From Bacteroidota bacterium (GTDB taxonomy: Bacteria > Bacteroidota > Bacteroidia > UBA7662 > CANHCV01), in NCBI GenBank assembly GCA_027488715.1, contig JAIYBD010000120.1, positions 1 to 17,429 on the forward strand: a DNA stretch of 17,429 bases, written 5' to 3'. Under the pieces are notes generated by a model. That model ran no database searches. It saw only the letters and a list, made by a program, of their open reading frames with translations, and was not told the origin of the DNA. The position numbers and the translations under genes were made by a program. Position 1 is the stretch's first letter, and each line of letters opens with the position of its first letter. Of this stretch, positions 1 through 5,756 are shown in pieces.

Positions 1-682
1 CAGCAGTAAGAGCACGGTTGTAGATGGCAATGTCGTCGATTTTTCCACCCCAACCGTCATATGCTCCCACAGATTTTCTACCTACATTCCATTCTGCGCC
101 ATTTTTTCCAAATGACCAATCTGTGATTACTGAACTTGGGGTTGAAATATTTTGATTGGCTAGTAATCCATTTATGTAAAATTTAGAAATGCCAGTTGAA
201 CAATCAGAAGTAAAAACCAAATGCACCCAACTTTCAGTTGGTGTTGAAGAGGTTGGACTTAAACCACATCCAAAAAAACATTTATAGCTTGATGATAATC
301 TATCTGCAATAATTCCATTTTCACCTCTCCCAATGACACGTGGGTAATCAGATAAAGGGCTATTGGTTTTCCATACCCAAACTGAAATACTCATTTCACT
401 AATAAACAGATTATCATTAATAGGTAATCTTATATAGGTATTGCTTCCAAAACCTGAGGTATTGTTGTTCCACTCGAATGCTGATGATGATAAACCATTT
501 CTATCATTAACAGATTGTAAGTTTCCAAAAATACTTCCATTTCTGCCGTTCCCGCTTTCGTCGTTGGCGTTGCCGTTGAACGGCCACCAGCCTACCAGTC
601 CGTTGGTAGGGACGTAACTCGGGATTTGCGCTTGGGCCATCAGGCCGAAGCAAAGGAGGGTGAGGGTGAGAAGGTTTTTCAT
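1..682 (-). CDS. Secreted LamG-domain (concanavalin A-like) protein, 3' end outside window
   Basis: Partial gene, open from the ATG at 682 to the window edge (227 codons visible). Residues 1-19 form a signal peptide (MKNLLTLTLLCFGLMAQAQ), so the protein is exported. Next comes IPSYVPTNGLVGWWPFNGNA, the usual opening of Bacteroidota LamG/Laminin_G_3 modules, then a jelly-roll-like sequence with motifs such as SWVHLVFTSD, KFYINGLLANQ and KIDDIAIYNRALTA, the last being the typical closing strand of a LamG module. Such domains bind carbohydrate or act as adhesion modules. A T9SS sorting domain would be expected further on but lies outside the window. Base composition is mosaic: the first ~45 codons (about 62% GC at 541-600 by hand count) and the last ~20 visible codons match the neighbours, while about 61-540 is AT-rich (about 28-40% per 60 bases) and uses AGA, TTA, AAT and ATA codons. 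LamG call secure; ligand unknown. Confidence 0.85.
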   Translation of the reverse strand, partial: MKNLLTLTLLCFGLMAQAQIPSYVPTNGLVGWWPFNGNANDESGNGRNGSIFGNLQSVNDRNGLSSSAFEWNNNTSGFGSNTYIRLPINDNLFISEMSISVWVWKTNSPLSDYPRVIGRGENGIIADRLSSSYKCFFGCGLSPTSSTPTESWVHLVFTSDCSTGISKFYINGLLANQNISTPSSVITDWSFGKNGAEWNVGRKSVGAYDGWGGKIDDIAIYNRALTA

Positions 683-713
683 CGGTCTGTATTTGAAAGC
701 ACGAAAATGCAAG

Positions 714-721
714 CAAATATA
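714..721 (-). promoter_or_regulatory. Candidate -7 promoter element of the LamG gene
   Basis: Read on the minus strand the site is TATATTTG, an exact match to the Bacteroidota -7 consensus TAnnTTTG. It lies 31 bases upstream of the LamG ATG, implying a leader of about 25 nt. No TTTG or TTG is seen at the usual -33 distance. The surrounding 683-865 gap is AT-rich and holds nothing else apart from the hairpins near 791-824. Confidence 0.5.
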
Positions 722-805
722 AACACGATTTAACGTTTAAAAATCATTCATTAAAAATGAAATAGCGATTTTGTTTTTAAAAATCAATGAGCAGGATTTT
801 CTGCC

Positions 806-824
806 AAAAAAGGACGTTGCCGTC
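806..824 (-). terminator. Candidate rho-independent terminator of the MscS gene
   Basis: On the minus strand, GACG-GCAA-CGTC forms a 4-bp stem closed by a GNRA-type GCAA tetraloop and is followed by C and six T residues. It starts about 40 bases after the stop codon of the MscS gene. The stem is short, so it may be weak. A second small inverted repeat (GCAG/CTGC, 791-804) follows directly. Confidence 0.4.
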
Positions 825-865
825 ATCAAAAAAAATATTTTGAATGCCTCAAGAGTTAATAGGCC

Positions 866-1375
866 TTACTGTTTAGAATCAGTAACTTCAAGAATGGAAA
901 TTGATTTCTGAAGAACGAGGGAATTGGGAATGGTAATCACTTCTCCCTCCTTTGTTTTTAAGTGAATAAAAAAATACGTAAGGTCGGTCACCTCCCCTTC
1001 AAAAGGATAATCTTTATCCAACAGTTTTAACGTGTCGCCAATTTTTAAAGGGTGATTAAAAAACAACAACAAGCTGGAAGTAATATTGGAAAGCAACGAC
1101 CATTGCGCAAAAAAGGCGATTCCCAACGCAGTAATTACCGTTCCAACAAAAACGGCAATTTCACTCTGATTAAGCCCCCAAATGGCCGAAAGAATGATCG
1201 TTGATGTAATGAATGAGAGAAGATTCAAAACTTTGATGATCATTTTTCTTCTTCCACGCTGCAAATGAGTGTGCTTCAACGAATTGTTTACGATGGTTTT
1301 AATGAAGTAATAAACCAAAGCATAAACACCAATTACAATAAGGGTTTCAATGATTTGAATTTTATACAAGGCCAT
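866..1375 (-). CDS. Small mechanosensitive channel, MscS family
   Basis: Predicted 169-residue inner-membrane channel that would open under membrane tension and release solutes on osmotic downshock. From the chosen start there are three hydrophobic segments: about residues 9-29 (IETLIVIGVYALVYYFIKTI), 48-66 (VLNLLSFITSTIILSAIWGL) and 73-91 (IAVFVGTVITALGIAFFAQ), the last being the pore-lining TM3. The beta domain follows, with the family signatures NITSSLLLFFNHPLKIGD, GEVTDLTYFFIHLKTKEGE and ITIPNSLVLQKS. The protein ends soon after the beta domain, so the C-terminal alpha/beta domain of E. coli MscS is missing; short forms like this are known in Bacteroidota. The frame stays open to a TTG at 1501, but that start lies upstream of a good promoter (1407-1414) and inside repeat DNA, so ATG 1375 (MALYKIQ) is preferred. 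It follows the GDSL gene but appears to have its own promoter. Confidence 0.85.
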   Translation of the reverse strand: MALYKIQIIETLIVIGVYALVYYFIKTIVNNSLKHTHLQRGRRKMIIKVLNLLSFITSTIILSAIWGLNQSEIAVFVGTVITALGIAFFAQWSLLSNITSSLLLFFNHPLKIGDTLKLLDKDYPFEGEVTDLTYFFIHLKTKEGEVITIPNSLVLQKSISILEVTDSKQ

Positions 1376-1406
1376 ATACGTAGGTTTGATCCATGAGAGT
1401 GTTGTG

Positions 1407-1414
1407 CAAAGATA
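1407..1414 (-). promoter_or_regulatory. -7 promoter element of the MscS gene
   Basis: Minus-strand sequence TATCTTTG matches TAnnTTTG exactly. It predicts transcription starting near 1400 and a leader of about 25 nt before ATG 1375. This placement decides the MscS start, because any upstream start in the open frame (TTG at 1501) would not be on the transcript. No clear -33 TTTG is visible; the upstream DNA is the A/T-run repeat at 1426-1500. Confidence 0.55.
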
Positions 1415-1425
1415 TAGAAACGAAA

Positions 1426-1500
1426 AGGCCGATAAAAAAAAGGCCGGCAATAAAAAAAGGTTGCCACGTAGGTCAGCCTCAACGCGGGTCGGCCTCAACA
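1426..1500. repeat. Hairpin-rich intergenic repeat, copy 1 (probable GDSL terminator)
   Basis: On the plus strand this copy contains AGGCCGATAAAAAAA, then GGTTGCCACGTAGGTCAGCC, then GGTCGGCCTCAACA. It aligns with copy 2 at 2238-2292 in the same order and orientation, with about 17 extra bases (a second GGCCGGC plus an A-run). On the minus strand, imperfect GC-rich inverted repeats are followed by two T-runs (1451-1457 reversed and 1433-1441 reversed). These lie directly after the stop codon of the GDSL gene (1504), so copy 1 probably terminates that transcript. The stem around the shared CTACGTG loop has two mismatches relative to copy 2. Confidence 0.7.
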
Positions 1501-1503
1501 ATT

Positions 1504-2121
1504 TTAATGGTCGGTGGTTATACGATCTATCAACTTAAATCTTTGCAGATGTTCCACCACGGTAACAAACAACTTTTCGTGACCGCTGGAATTGGGGTGA
1601 AGACCATCGTCCAAATCACTCATCTCCAATAGATCCAAGGTTGGAATAAAGGGAACGTTACAAGACTCGACCACCGTTTGAATCGCGTTGTTGTATTCCA
1701 CCAAGGTATCGTTGTGGTAAATCTTATGTTTTTCAACAGAAAAAATCGGATTAATCCGCTCTTCATCAATTTGAGTTAATCCAACCACCACAACCTGAGG
1801 CGTAAATTTCTTCGCCATTCCAATGAGCAACTCAAAGTTTCGAACCGTTTCATCCTTCTCAACCCGCATTTTTTGCGAATCCAACAAAAATTGGGAATCG
1901 TTGCATCCAATCGAAATCAAAATAAGATCAGGTTTTCGGGTGATGCACTCTCCTTCCATCCTGTGCAATAAATCTGTGCTTGATTCCCCAATGATCCCTA
2001 AATTGCTAACGAGATAGCCTTGAGGCATTAAAAACTTTTTCATGCGCTCGCACCATCCTGCCTCCTGAAAATCGTTCAAGCCGCTCGTAATACTCGCTCC
2101 AAAAACACAAATACTTTTCAT
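1504..2121 (-). CDS. GDSL/SGNH-family hydrolase (lipase/acylhydrolase-like)
   Basis: A 205-residue serine hydrolase of the SGNH superfamily, usual single-domain length. The four blocks are visible: block I FGASITSG with nucleophile Ser10 (here GAS rather than GDS); block II LGIIGESS with Gly45; block III SIGCND with Asn74; block V DGLHPNSSGH with Asp172 and His175. Members hydrolyse ester or thioester bonds in lipids, acyl chains or acetylated sugars; the substrate cannot be read from the sequence. No signal peptide is visible (MKSICVFGAS begins directly with the first beta strand), so it is probably cytoplasmic. The gene is divergent from the cyclase gene, has a candidate promoter at 2182-2189, and lies between two same-orientation copies of a hairpin repeat. 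Start ATG 2121 fits the family N-terminus exactly. Confidence 0.88.
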   Translation of the reverse strand: MKSICVFGASITSGLNDFQEAGWCERMKKFLMPQGYLVSNLGIIGESSTDLLHRMEGECITRKPDLILISIGCNDSQFLLDSQKMRVEKDETVRNFELLIGMAKKFTPQVVVVGLTQIDEERINPIFSVEKHKIYHNDTLVEYNNAIQTVVESCNVPFIPTLDLLEMSDLDDGLHPNSSGHEKLFVTVVEHLQRFKLIDRITTDH

Positions 2122-2181
2122 GAATTAATATCATTGATGATGGACAAACAAAGGATGAAAAAACCCCTTTAAAACCGTAAA

Positions 2182-2189
2182 CAAAGGTA
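2182..2189 (-). promoter_or_regulatory. Candidate -7 promoter element of the GDSL gene
   Basis: Minus-strand TACCTTTG matches TAnnTTTG and lies about 60 bases upstream of ATG 2121, predicting a leader of roughly 55 nt. A TTG occurs upstream, but about 25 bases away, longer than the usual ~19-21 spacing. The leader contains a C-run/T-run stretch (2162-2170) of no obvious function. Confidence 0.4.
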
Positions 2190-2237
2190 ATTCCAAAATC
2201 GGATTTACTTTTACCAATTAATAAGCCACCAATTAAT

Positions 2238-2317
2238 AGGCCGATAAAAAAAGGCTGACACGTAGGTCAGCCTCAACAGGTCAGCCTCAACAAAAAGGCC
2301 GACACGTAGATCGGCCT
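2238..2317. repeat. Hairpin-rich intergenic repeat, copy 2
   Basis: Plus strand: AGGCCGATAAAAAAA, then a perfect 8-bp hairpin AGGCTGAC-ACGTAG-GTCAGCCT (2252-2273), then GGTCAGCCTCAACA (2279-2292), whose sequence also occurs at the hairpin's right arm as a tandem pair. A second 7-bp hairpin follows, AGGCCGA-CACGTAGA-TCGGCCT (2296-2317). Both hairpins share the loop core ACGTAG, and on the minus strand both are followed by T-runs, like intrinsic terminators. No minus-strand gene ends here: the copy lies between the divergent GDSL and cyclase genes, upstream of the cyclase promoter. It shares order and orientation with copy 1 at 1426-1500. Confidence 0.8.
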
Positions 2318-2325
2318 CTCCTATT

Positions 2326-2333
2326 TACCTTTG
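2326..2333 (+). promoter_or_regulatory. -7 promoter element of the cyclase/methyltransferase operon
   Basis: TACCTTTG matches TAnnTTTG exactly and ends only 4 bases before the ATG at 2338. In Bacteroidota transcription starts about 4-7 bases after this element, so the mRNA should begin at or within a base or two of the start codon, i.e. be leaderless. The -33 region falls inside the second hairpin of the repeat and shows no TTTG. Confidence 0.55.
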
Positions 2334-2337
2334 TGGC

Positions 2338-3153
2338 ATGAAAAACCTGATATTCCTTTTCATCATCGGAGCAACTTTTGCCGCCTGCGAAAGAAAAACT
2401 TCGGCCTCCTCAACAGAAAACAACCCCTTCCCTCAAGGAAAATGGATCGACCTCACCTACACCATCGATTCCACAACCTTGTACTGGCCGAATAACGCCA
2501 CCGGATTTGAGCACATCGTCGATTTTCAAGGAATAACGCCCAAAGGATTTTATTACACCTCGTACAAAATGTGTACGCCTGAACACGGTGGAACCCACAT
2601 CGATGCGCCCATCCACTTCGCGGAAGGAAAATGGACCGTTGACGAAATTCCATTGTCCCAAACAACCGGAGAAGGCGTGGTGATCGATGTGTCTCAAAAA
2701 GCGTTGCAAAATCGCGATTACCAGATCACTTCAGAAGATATTTTGAATTGGGAAAAGGAACATGGAAAAATTCCCACCGATGCCATCGTTTTCTTTAAAA
2801 CCGGATACGGAAAATTCTACCCCAACCGAAAAGAATACTTCGGAACCGACCTCAAAGGAGAGGCCGCCATCCCCCAACTCCATTTTCCTGGAATCGCTCC
2901 AGAGGCGGCCCAATGGATCGTAGATCACCGAAAAATCAAAGCCTTCGGCCTCGATGTGGCCAGCATGGATTATGGCCAATCCACCGATTTTAAAACCCAC
3001 CAAATCATGCTAGGTCATCAAATTCCCGGATTTGAAAACGTGGCTCACCTCGATCAGCTTCCCACCAAAGGATTCTACGTGGTGGCCCTTCCCATGAAAA
3101 TTGGCAAAGGTTCCGGTGCCCCACTCCGACTCGCAGCGTTTGTTAAATCGTAA
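2338..3153 (+). CDS. Exported lipoprotein of the cyclase / kynurenine formamidase-like family
   Basis: A 271-residue protein of the Cyclase (PF04199) family, metal-dependent amidohydrolase-like enzymes that include kynurenine formamidase and isatin hydrolase. Residues 1-17 (MKNLIFLFIIGATFAAC) form a lipoprotein signal peptide with lipobox FAAC, so mature Cys17 is expected to be lipidated. The family metal motif HGGTHIDAPIHF is at 83-94. Other conserved parts are FKTGYGKFY (153-161), FPGI (183-186), GLDVASMD (204-211) and a C-terminal H...E set around His221 and Glu233. The envelope location argues against a housekeeping cytosolic kynurenine formamidase; the substrate is unknown. The methyltransferase start follows 3 bases after the stop, so the two are co-transcribed from the promoter at 2326-2333. 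Confidence 0.85.
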   Translation: MKNLIFLFIIGATFAACERKTSASSTENNPFPQGKWIDLTYTIDSTTLYWPNNATGFEHIVDFQGITPKGFYYTSYKMCTPEHGGTHIDAPIHFAEGKWTVDEIPLSQTTGEGVVIDVSQKALQNRDYQITSEDILNWEKEHGKIPTDAIVFFKTGYGKFYPNRKEYFGTDLKGEAAIPQLHFPGIAPEAAQWIVDHRKIKAFGLDVASMDYGQSTDFKTHQIMLGHQIPGFENVAHLDQLPTKGFYVVALPMKIGKGSGAPLRLAAFVKS

Positions 3154-3156
3154 TCC

Positions 3157-4476
3157 GTGAATCTTCCTTCCCACATTCAACAGCATTTTTCTCAAATTCC
3201 CGAATTTGATCTTGAAGCATTTGAATCGCTGGAAGCTGGGAATTTTCCAACAATCATTCGATTAAATCCGGGAAAACTAAACGCCTCCCCTTACCAAGGT
3301 TTCAATATTCAGCACGAAGCATCCGCTTTCGTGTTAAACGAGCGTCCGAATTTTGGGAACGATCCTCTTTGGCATGCCGGCGCGTACTACGTCCAAGAAT
3401 CGGCTTCCATGCTGGCCGGAGCCATTGCACAACAGGTGCTTTCTCATCATACCCAACCGCTTGTTTTGGACCTTTGCGCAGCTCCGGGTGGGAAATCAAC
3501 CCACCTCGCTTCCGTTATTCATCCGCACGGTTTTTTGGTTGCCAACGAAGTCATTCAATCTCGCCACAGCATTCTCAAAGAAAACCTGAAAAAATGGGGC
3601 TCCGATGCTGTTGCTACCACCCAACGGGATCCCGAATGGTTTGGAGAACAAACACCTCATGCGTTCGATTTCATTTTGGTAGATGCGCCTTGCTCGGGCG
3701 AAGGATTATTCCGGCGAGACCCCAAGGCGATGGAAGAGTGGAGCGAAGCCAACGTTAACCTGTGTTCTGCCCGTCAGAAACGCATCGTGATGGATGTTTG
3801 GGGAGCTTTAAAACCGGGTGGATTCCTGGTTTATTCGACTTGCACTTTCAATCGATCGGAAAACGAAGACAATGTAGCTTTTTTTGCTGAAGAAACCGGT
3901 GCGGTCGTGGTTACTTCCCAATTCGAGTTCCTTGCACCGGAGAGAATCAACGCCGAAAAAACGGGTTTTCGTTTCACCCCGTATTCCGGACCTAATGAGG
4001 GATTTTTCTTGGCTGTTTTGCAAAAACCCGAGGAATCGTTGAAAAGCAAGAAAATGGGACCAGCGAAATGGACTGAAGTGAAGTCGGAAAAATTCCCTTC
4101 ATTTCTATCCCAATTCAGCCTGAACGAAAGAAAAATCATCGAAACACCGGTTGGATGGGTGTCTGTACCTGCGGAATTTCTTCCACTCATCCATCACCTA
4201 AAGCCGAGCAGTTGGGGTGGCATTTTAGGTACAATGAAAGGAAAGGATTTCATTCCTGAAGAAACTTCGGCATTATTGCTGGGATTTCAACCCGAAAATG
4301 CCCTAGAGTTGGACCTTGAATGGGCGCTGAAATTCCTTCAAGGAGAAACCCAACTCCCCTTATCGGGAACCCAAGGGTGGAAAACCATCACGTACCAAAA
4401 CGTTCCCTTGGGTTGGGTTAAAGAAATCGGCAACCGAATGAACAATTATTGGCCTAAAGGCTGGAGAAAACGTTAG
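3157..4476 (+). CDS. RsmF/NOL1-NOP2-Sun-family rRNA (cytosine-C5) methyltransferase
   Basis: A 439-residue cytoplasmic SAM-dependent enzyme that would methylate C5 of a cytosine in rRNA (family members RsmF, RsmB, NOP2). SAM motif I is LDLCAAPGGK (104-113). Motif IV is DAPCSGEG (176-183) with Cys179, and motif VI is YSTCTF (226-231) with Cys229; the two Cys are the release and nucleophilic residues of RNA m5C methyltransferases. GLFRRDPKAMEEW follows motif IV as in RsmF-type proteins. The region after about 290 resembles the C-terminal RNA-binding extension of RsmF (ALLLGFQPENALELDLEWAL, LPLGWVKEIGNRMNNYWPKG-like end). The start is GTG 3157; no in-frame ATG precedes the conserved N-terminus. 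Its TAG stop overlaps the TAA stop of the convergent M16 gene. Exact target base cannot be told. Confidence 0.9.
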   Translation: MNLPSHIQQHFSQIPEFDLEAFESLEAGNFPTIIRLNPGKLNASPYQGFNIQHEASAFVLNERPNFGNDPLWHAGAYYVQESASMLAGAIAQQVLSHHTQPLVLDLCAAPGGKSTHLASVIHPHGFLVANEVIQSRHSILKENLKKWGSDAVATTQRDPEWFGEQTPHAFDFILVDAPCSGEGLFRRDPKAMEEWSEANVNLCSARQKRIVMDVWGALKPGGFLVYSTCTFNRSENEDNVAFFAEETGAVVVTSQFEFLAPERINAEKTGFRFTPYSGPNEGFFLAVLQKPEESLKSKKMGPAKWTEVKSEKFPSFLSQFSLNERKIIETPVGWVSVPAEFLPLIHHLKPSSWGGILGTMKGKDFIPEETSALLLGFQPENALELDLEWALKFLQGETQLPLSGTQGWKTITYQNVPLGWVKEIGNRMNNYWPKGWRKR

Positions 4477-4481
4477 TTTTC
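4466..4481. terminator. Small palindrome spanning both convergent stop codons (possible bidirectional terminator)
   Basis: GAAAAC-GTTA-GTTTTC: a 6-bp inverted repeat whose loop region contains the overlapping stops of the two convergent genes. On either strand the 3' arm carries a TTTT run. The stem is A/T-rich and weak, but no better terminator exists between the two genes because there is no space between them. Terminator function is inference. Confidence 0.3.
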
Positions 4482-5756
4482 AGGACCAACCATCACCAAT
4501 TTATACTTCGCATCCCCCAAATATTTCTTTCCAATCGCATTCACTTGCTCAAAAGTAAGTTTCTCCAAATTGGATAAAAACAGCTTTCGTTTTTCAAATT
4601 TATAGCGCAACGGATTGTAGAAAGACAGCAAGGCAGAAGGCGTTTCCAGGCTCAATACCTGGTTTTTGAACTTCATCACGCTCGCATCAAAATCGGATTT
4701 GGAGAAACCTTTGGTGGCCACATCGTCCATCACTTGATCTACGAGGGCGGCAGTGGCCTGAGCCTCTTTGGAACGAACCTGGGTTTTGATTTGAAAAATA
4801 TGACTCACCGAAGTGGCGATGTACTGCGAGCCGATTCCGTAGGTTTTCCCTCCTTTTTCGCGAACCTCCCGAAACAACATGTCCGAAAAGATGTCGTTGG
4901 CAACGGTGAAAGCCAAGGCTTCTTCCGATTCTTGAGCGGGCGCATTGCCGGTGAATAGCAACATGGTTTGGTCGGCGCCCGTACGCGTAACCTTTTTCAC
5001 TTCAACCGATTTGAACGCTGGTTGAGGTAGTTTAACCGTATTGCTTTGGGCATATTTTCCTTGCCAACTTCCCCAAACCGATTCTATCAAGGCTTTCGCC
5101 TGAGCCACATCAAATTTTCCGCAAAGCACCAAGGTTGATGTAGATGGAGCCACATTGAAGTCGTAAAATTCTCTCAATTTTTCAGGTGTGATTTGAGCGT
5201 ATGCCTCGGCCGAAGGATAACGTCCAAAGGGATGGTCTTTCCCAAAAACCCACTCATCAGCACTTTTATCGGCTAATTCATCAATATCCATGCGATTGGG
5301 GTTATTGAACGTCGAAAGCTGATCGGTGTATTGCGATAAATACTCAGGATCGAATTTGGGTTGGGTAACGGTTTGGAAAAGGAGATCCATTCCTTGGTTC
5401 AATTCTCGAGTGAGGAATTCGGCTGTCCAAGTCGTAAAATCTGCGCCAGCGCTGGCCGAAATATTTGTTCCGAGTTTAAACAACGCTACTTTTTGATCGG
5501 TCGCCGAATACTTTACATTTCCCATCAGGGTCATGTTCGCAGCAATATCGGAGAATTCGGTTTGTTCCGGCGTTTCATTCTTTTCTCCCGAGTTAACCAC
5601 CAATTGAACAGCAACGGCATCAATTTTTCCGTAATTCAGAAAAACCACTTTCAACCCGTTCTTTAAGGTGTACGTTTGGTATTCGGGAATGGGTTGCTGG
5701 GCCCAGCTCCATGCGGCAATGCTCCAAAAGAGGAGGCTTATTCCTAATTTTTTCAT
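4473..5756 (-). CDS. M16-family peptidase homologue, non-catalytic subunit
   Basis: A 427-residue exported protein of the M16 (insulysin/mitochondrial processing peptidase) fold. Signal peptide at 1-20 (MKKLGISLLFWSIAAWSWAQ). The N-terminal M16 half starts at YTLKNGLKVVFL (29-40), but the place of the HxxEH zinc motif reads EFSDIAANM (68-76) with no histidine, so this subunit cannot hydrolyse peptides by the family mechanism. The C-terminal half keeps the substrate-binding R/Y motif as REVREKGGKTYGIGS (296-310). This is the classical division of labour in two-subunit M16 peptidases: a catalytic HxxEH subunit plus a homologue carrying R/Y. Its ATG overlaps the stop of the catalytic gene by ATGA, implying translational coupling and equal amounts. 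The stop overlaps that of the convergent methyltransferase gene. Confidence 0.9.
   Translation of the reverse strand: MKKLGISLLFWSIAAWSWAQQPIPEYQTYTLKNGLKVVFLNYGKIDAVAVQLVVNSGEKNETPEQTEFSDIAANMTLMGNVKYSATDQKVALFKLGTNISASAGADFTTWTAEFLTRELNQGMDLLFQTVTQPKFDPEYLSQYTDQLSTFNNPNRMDIDELADKSADEWVFGKDHPFGRYPSAEAYAQITPEKLREFYDFNVAPSTSTLVLCGKFDVAQAKALIESVWGSWQGKYAQSNTVKLPQPAFKSVEVKKVTRTGADQTMLLFTGNAPAQESEEALAFTVANDIFSDMLFREVREKGGKTYGIGSQYIATSVSHIFQIKTQVRSKEAQATAALVDQVMDDVATKGFSKSDFDASVMKFKNQVLSLETPSALLSFYNPLRYKFEKRKLFLSNLEKLTFEQVNAIGKKYLGDAKYKLVMVGPEN

Noticed and set aside
507..716. Minus-strand 69-codon frame overlapping the LamG start
   Set aside because: Out of frame with the LamG gene, Arg/Pro-rich composition typical of a shifted frame; the LamG frame has the signal peptide and domain motifs.
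2238..2317. Repeated GGTCAGCCTCAACA units as a CRISPR array
   Set aside because: Only two adjacent units with no regular spacers; the structure is explained by hairpins of an intergenic repeat.
2338..3153. Kynurenine formamidase (KynB) assignment for the cyclase gene
   Set aside because: The family motif fits, but the lipoprotein signal places it in the envelope and no tryptophan-pathway gene is adjacent, so only the family name is supported.
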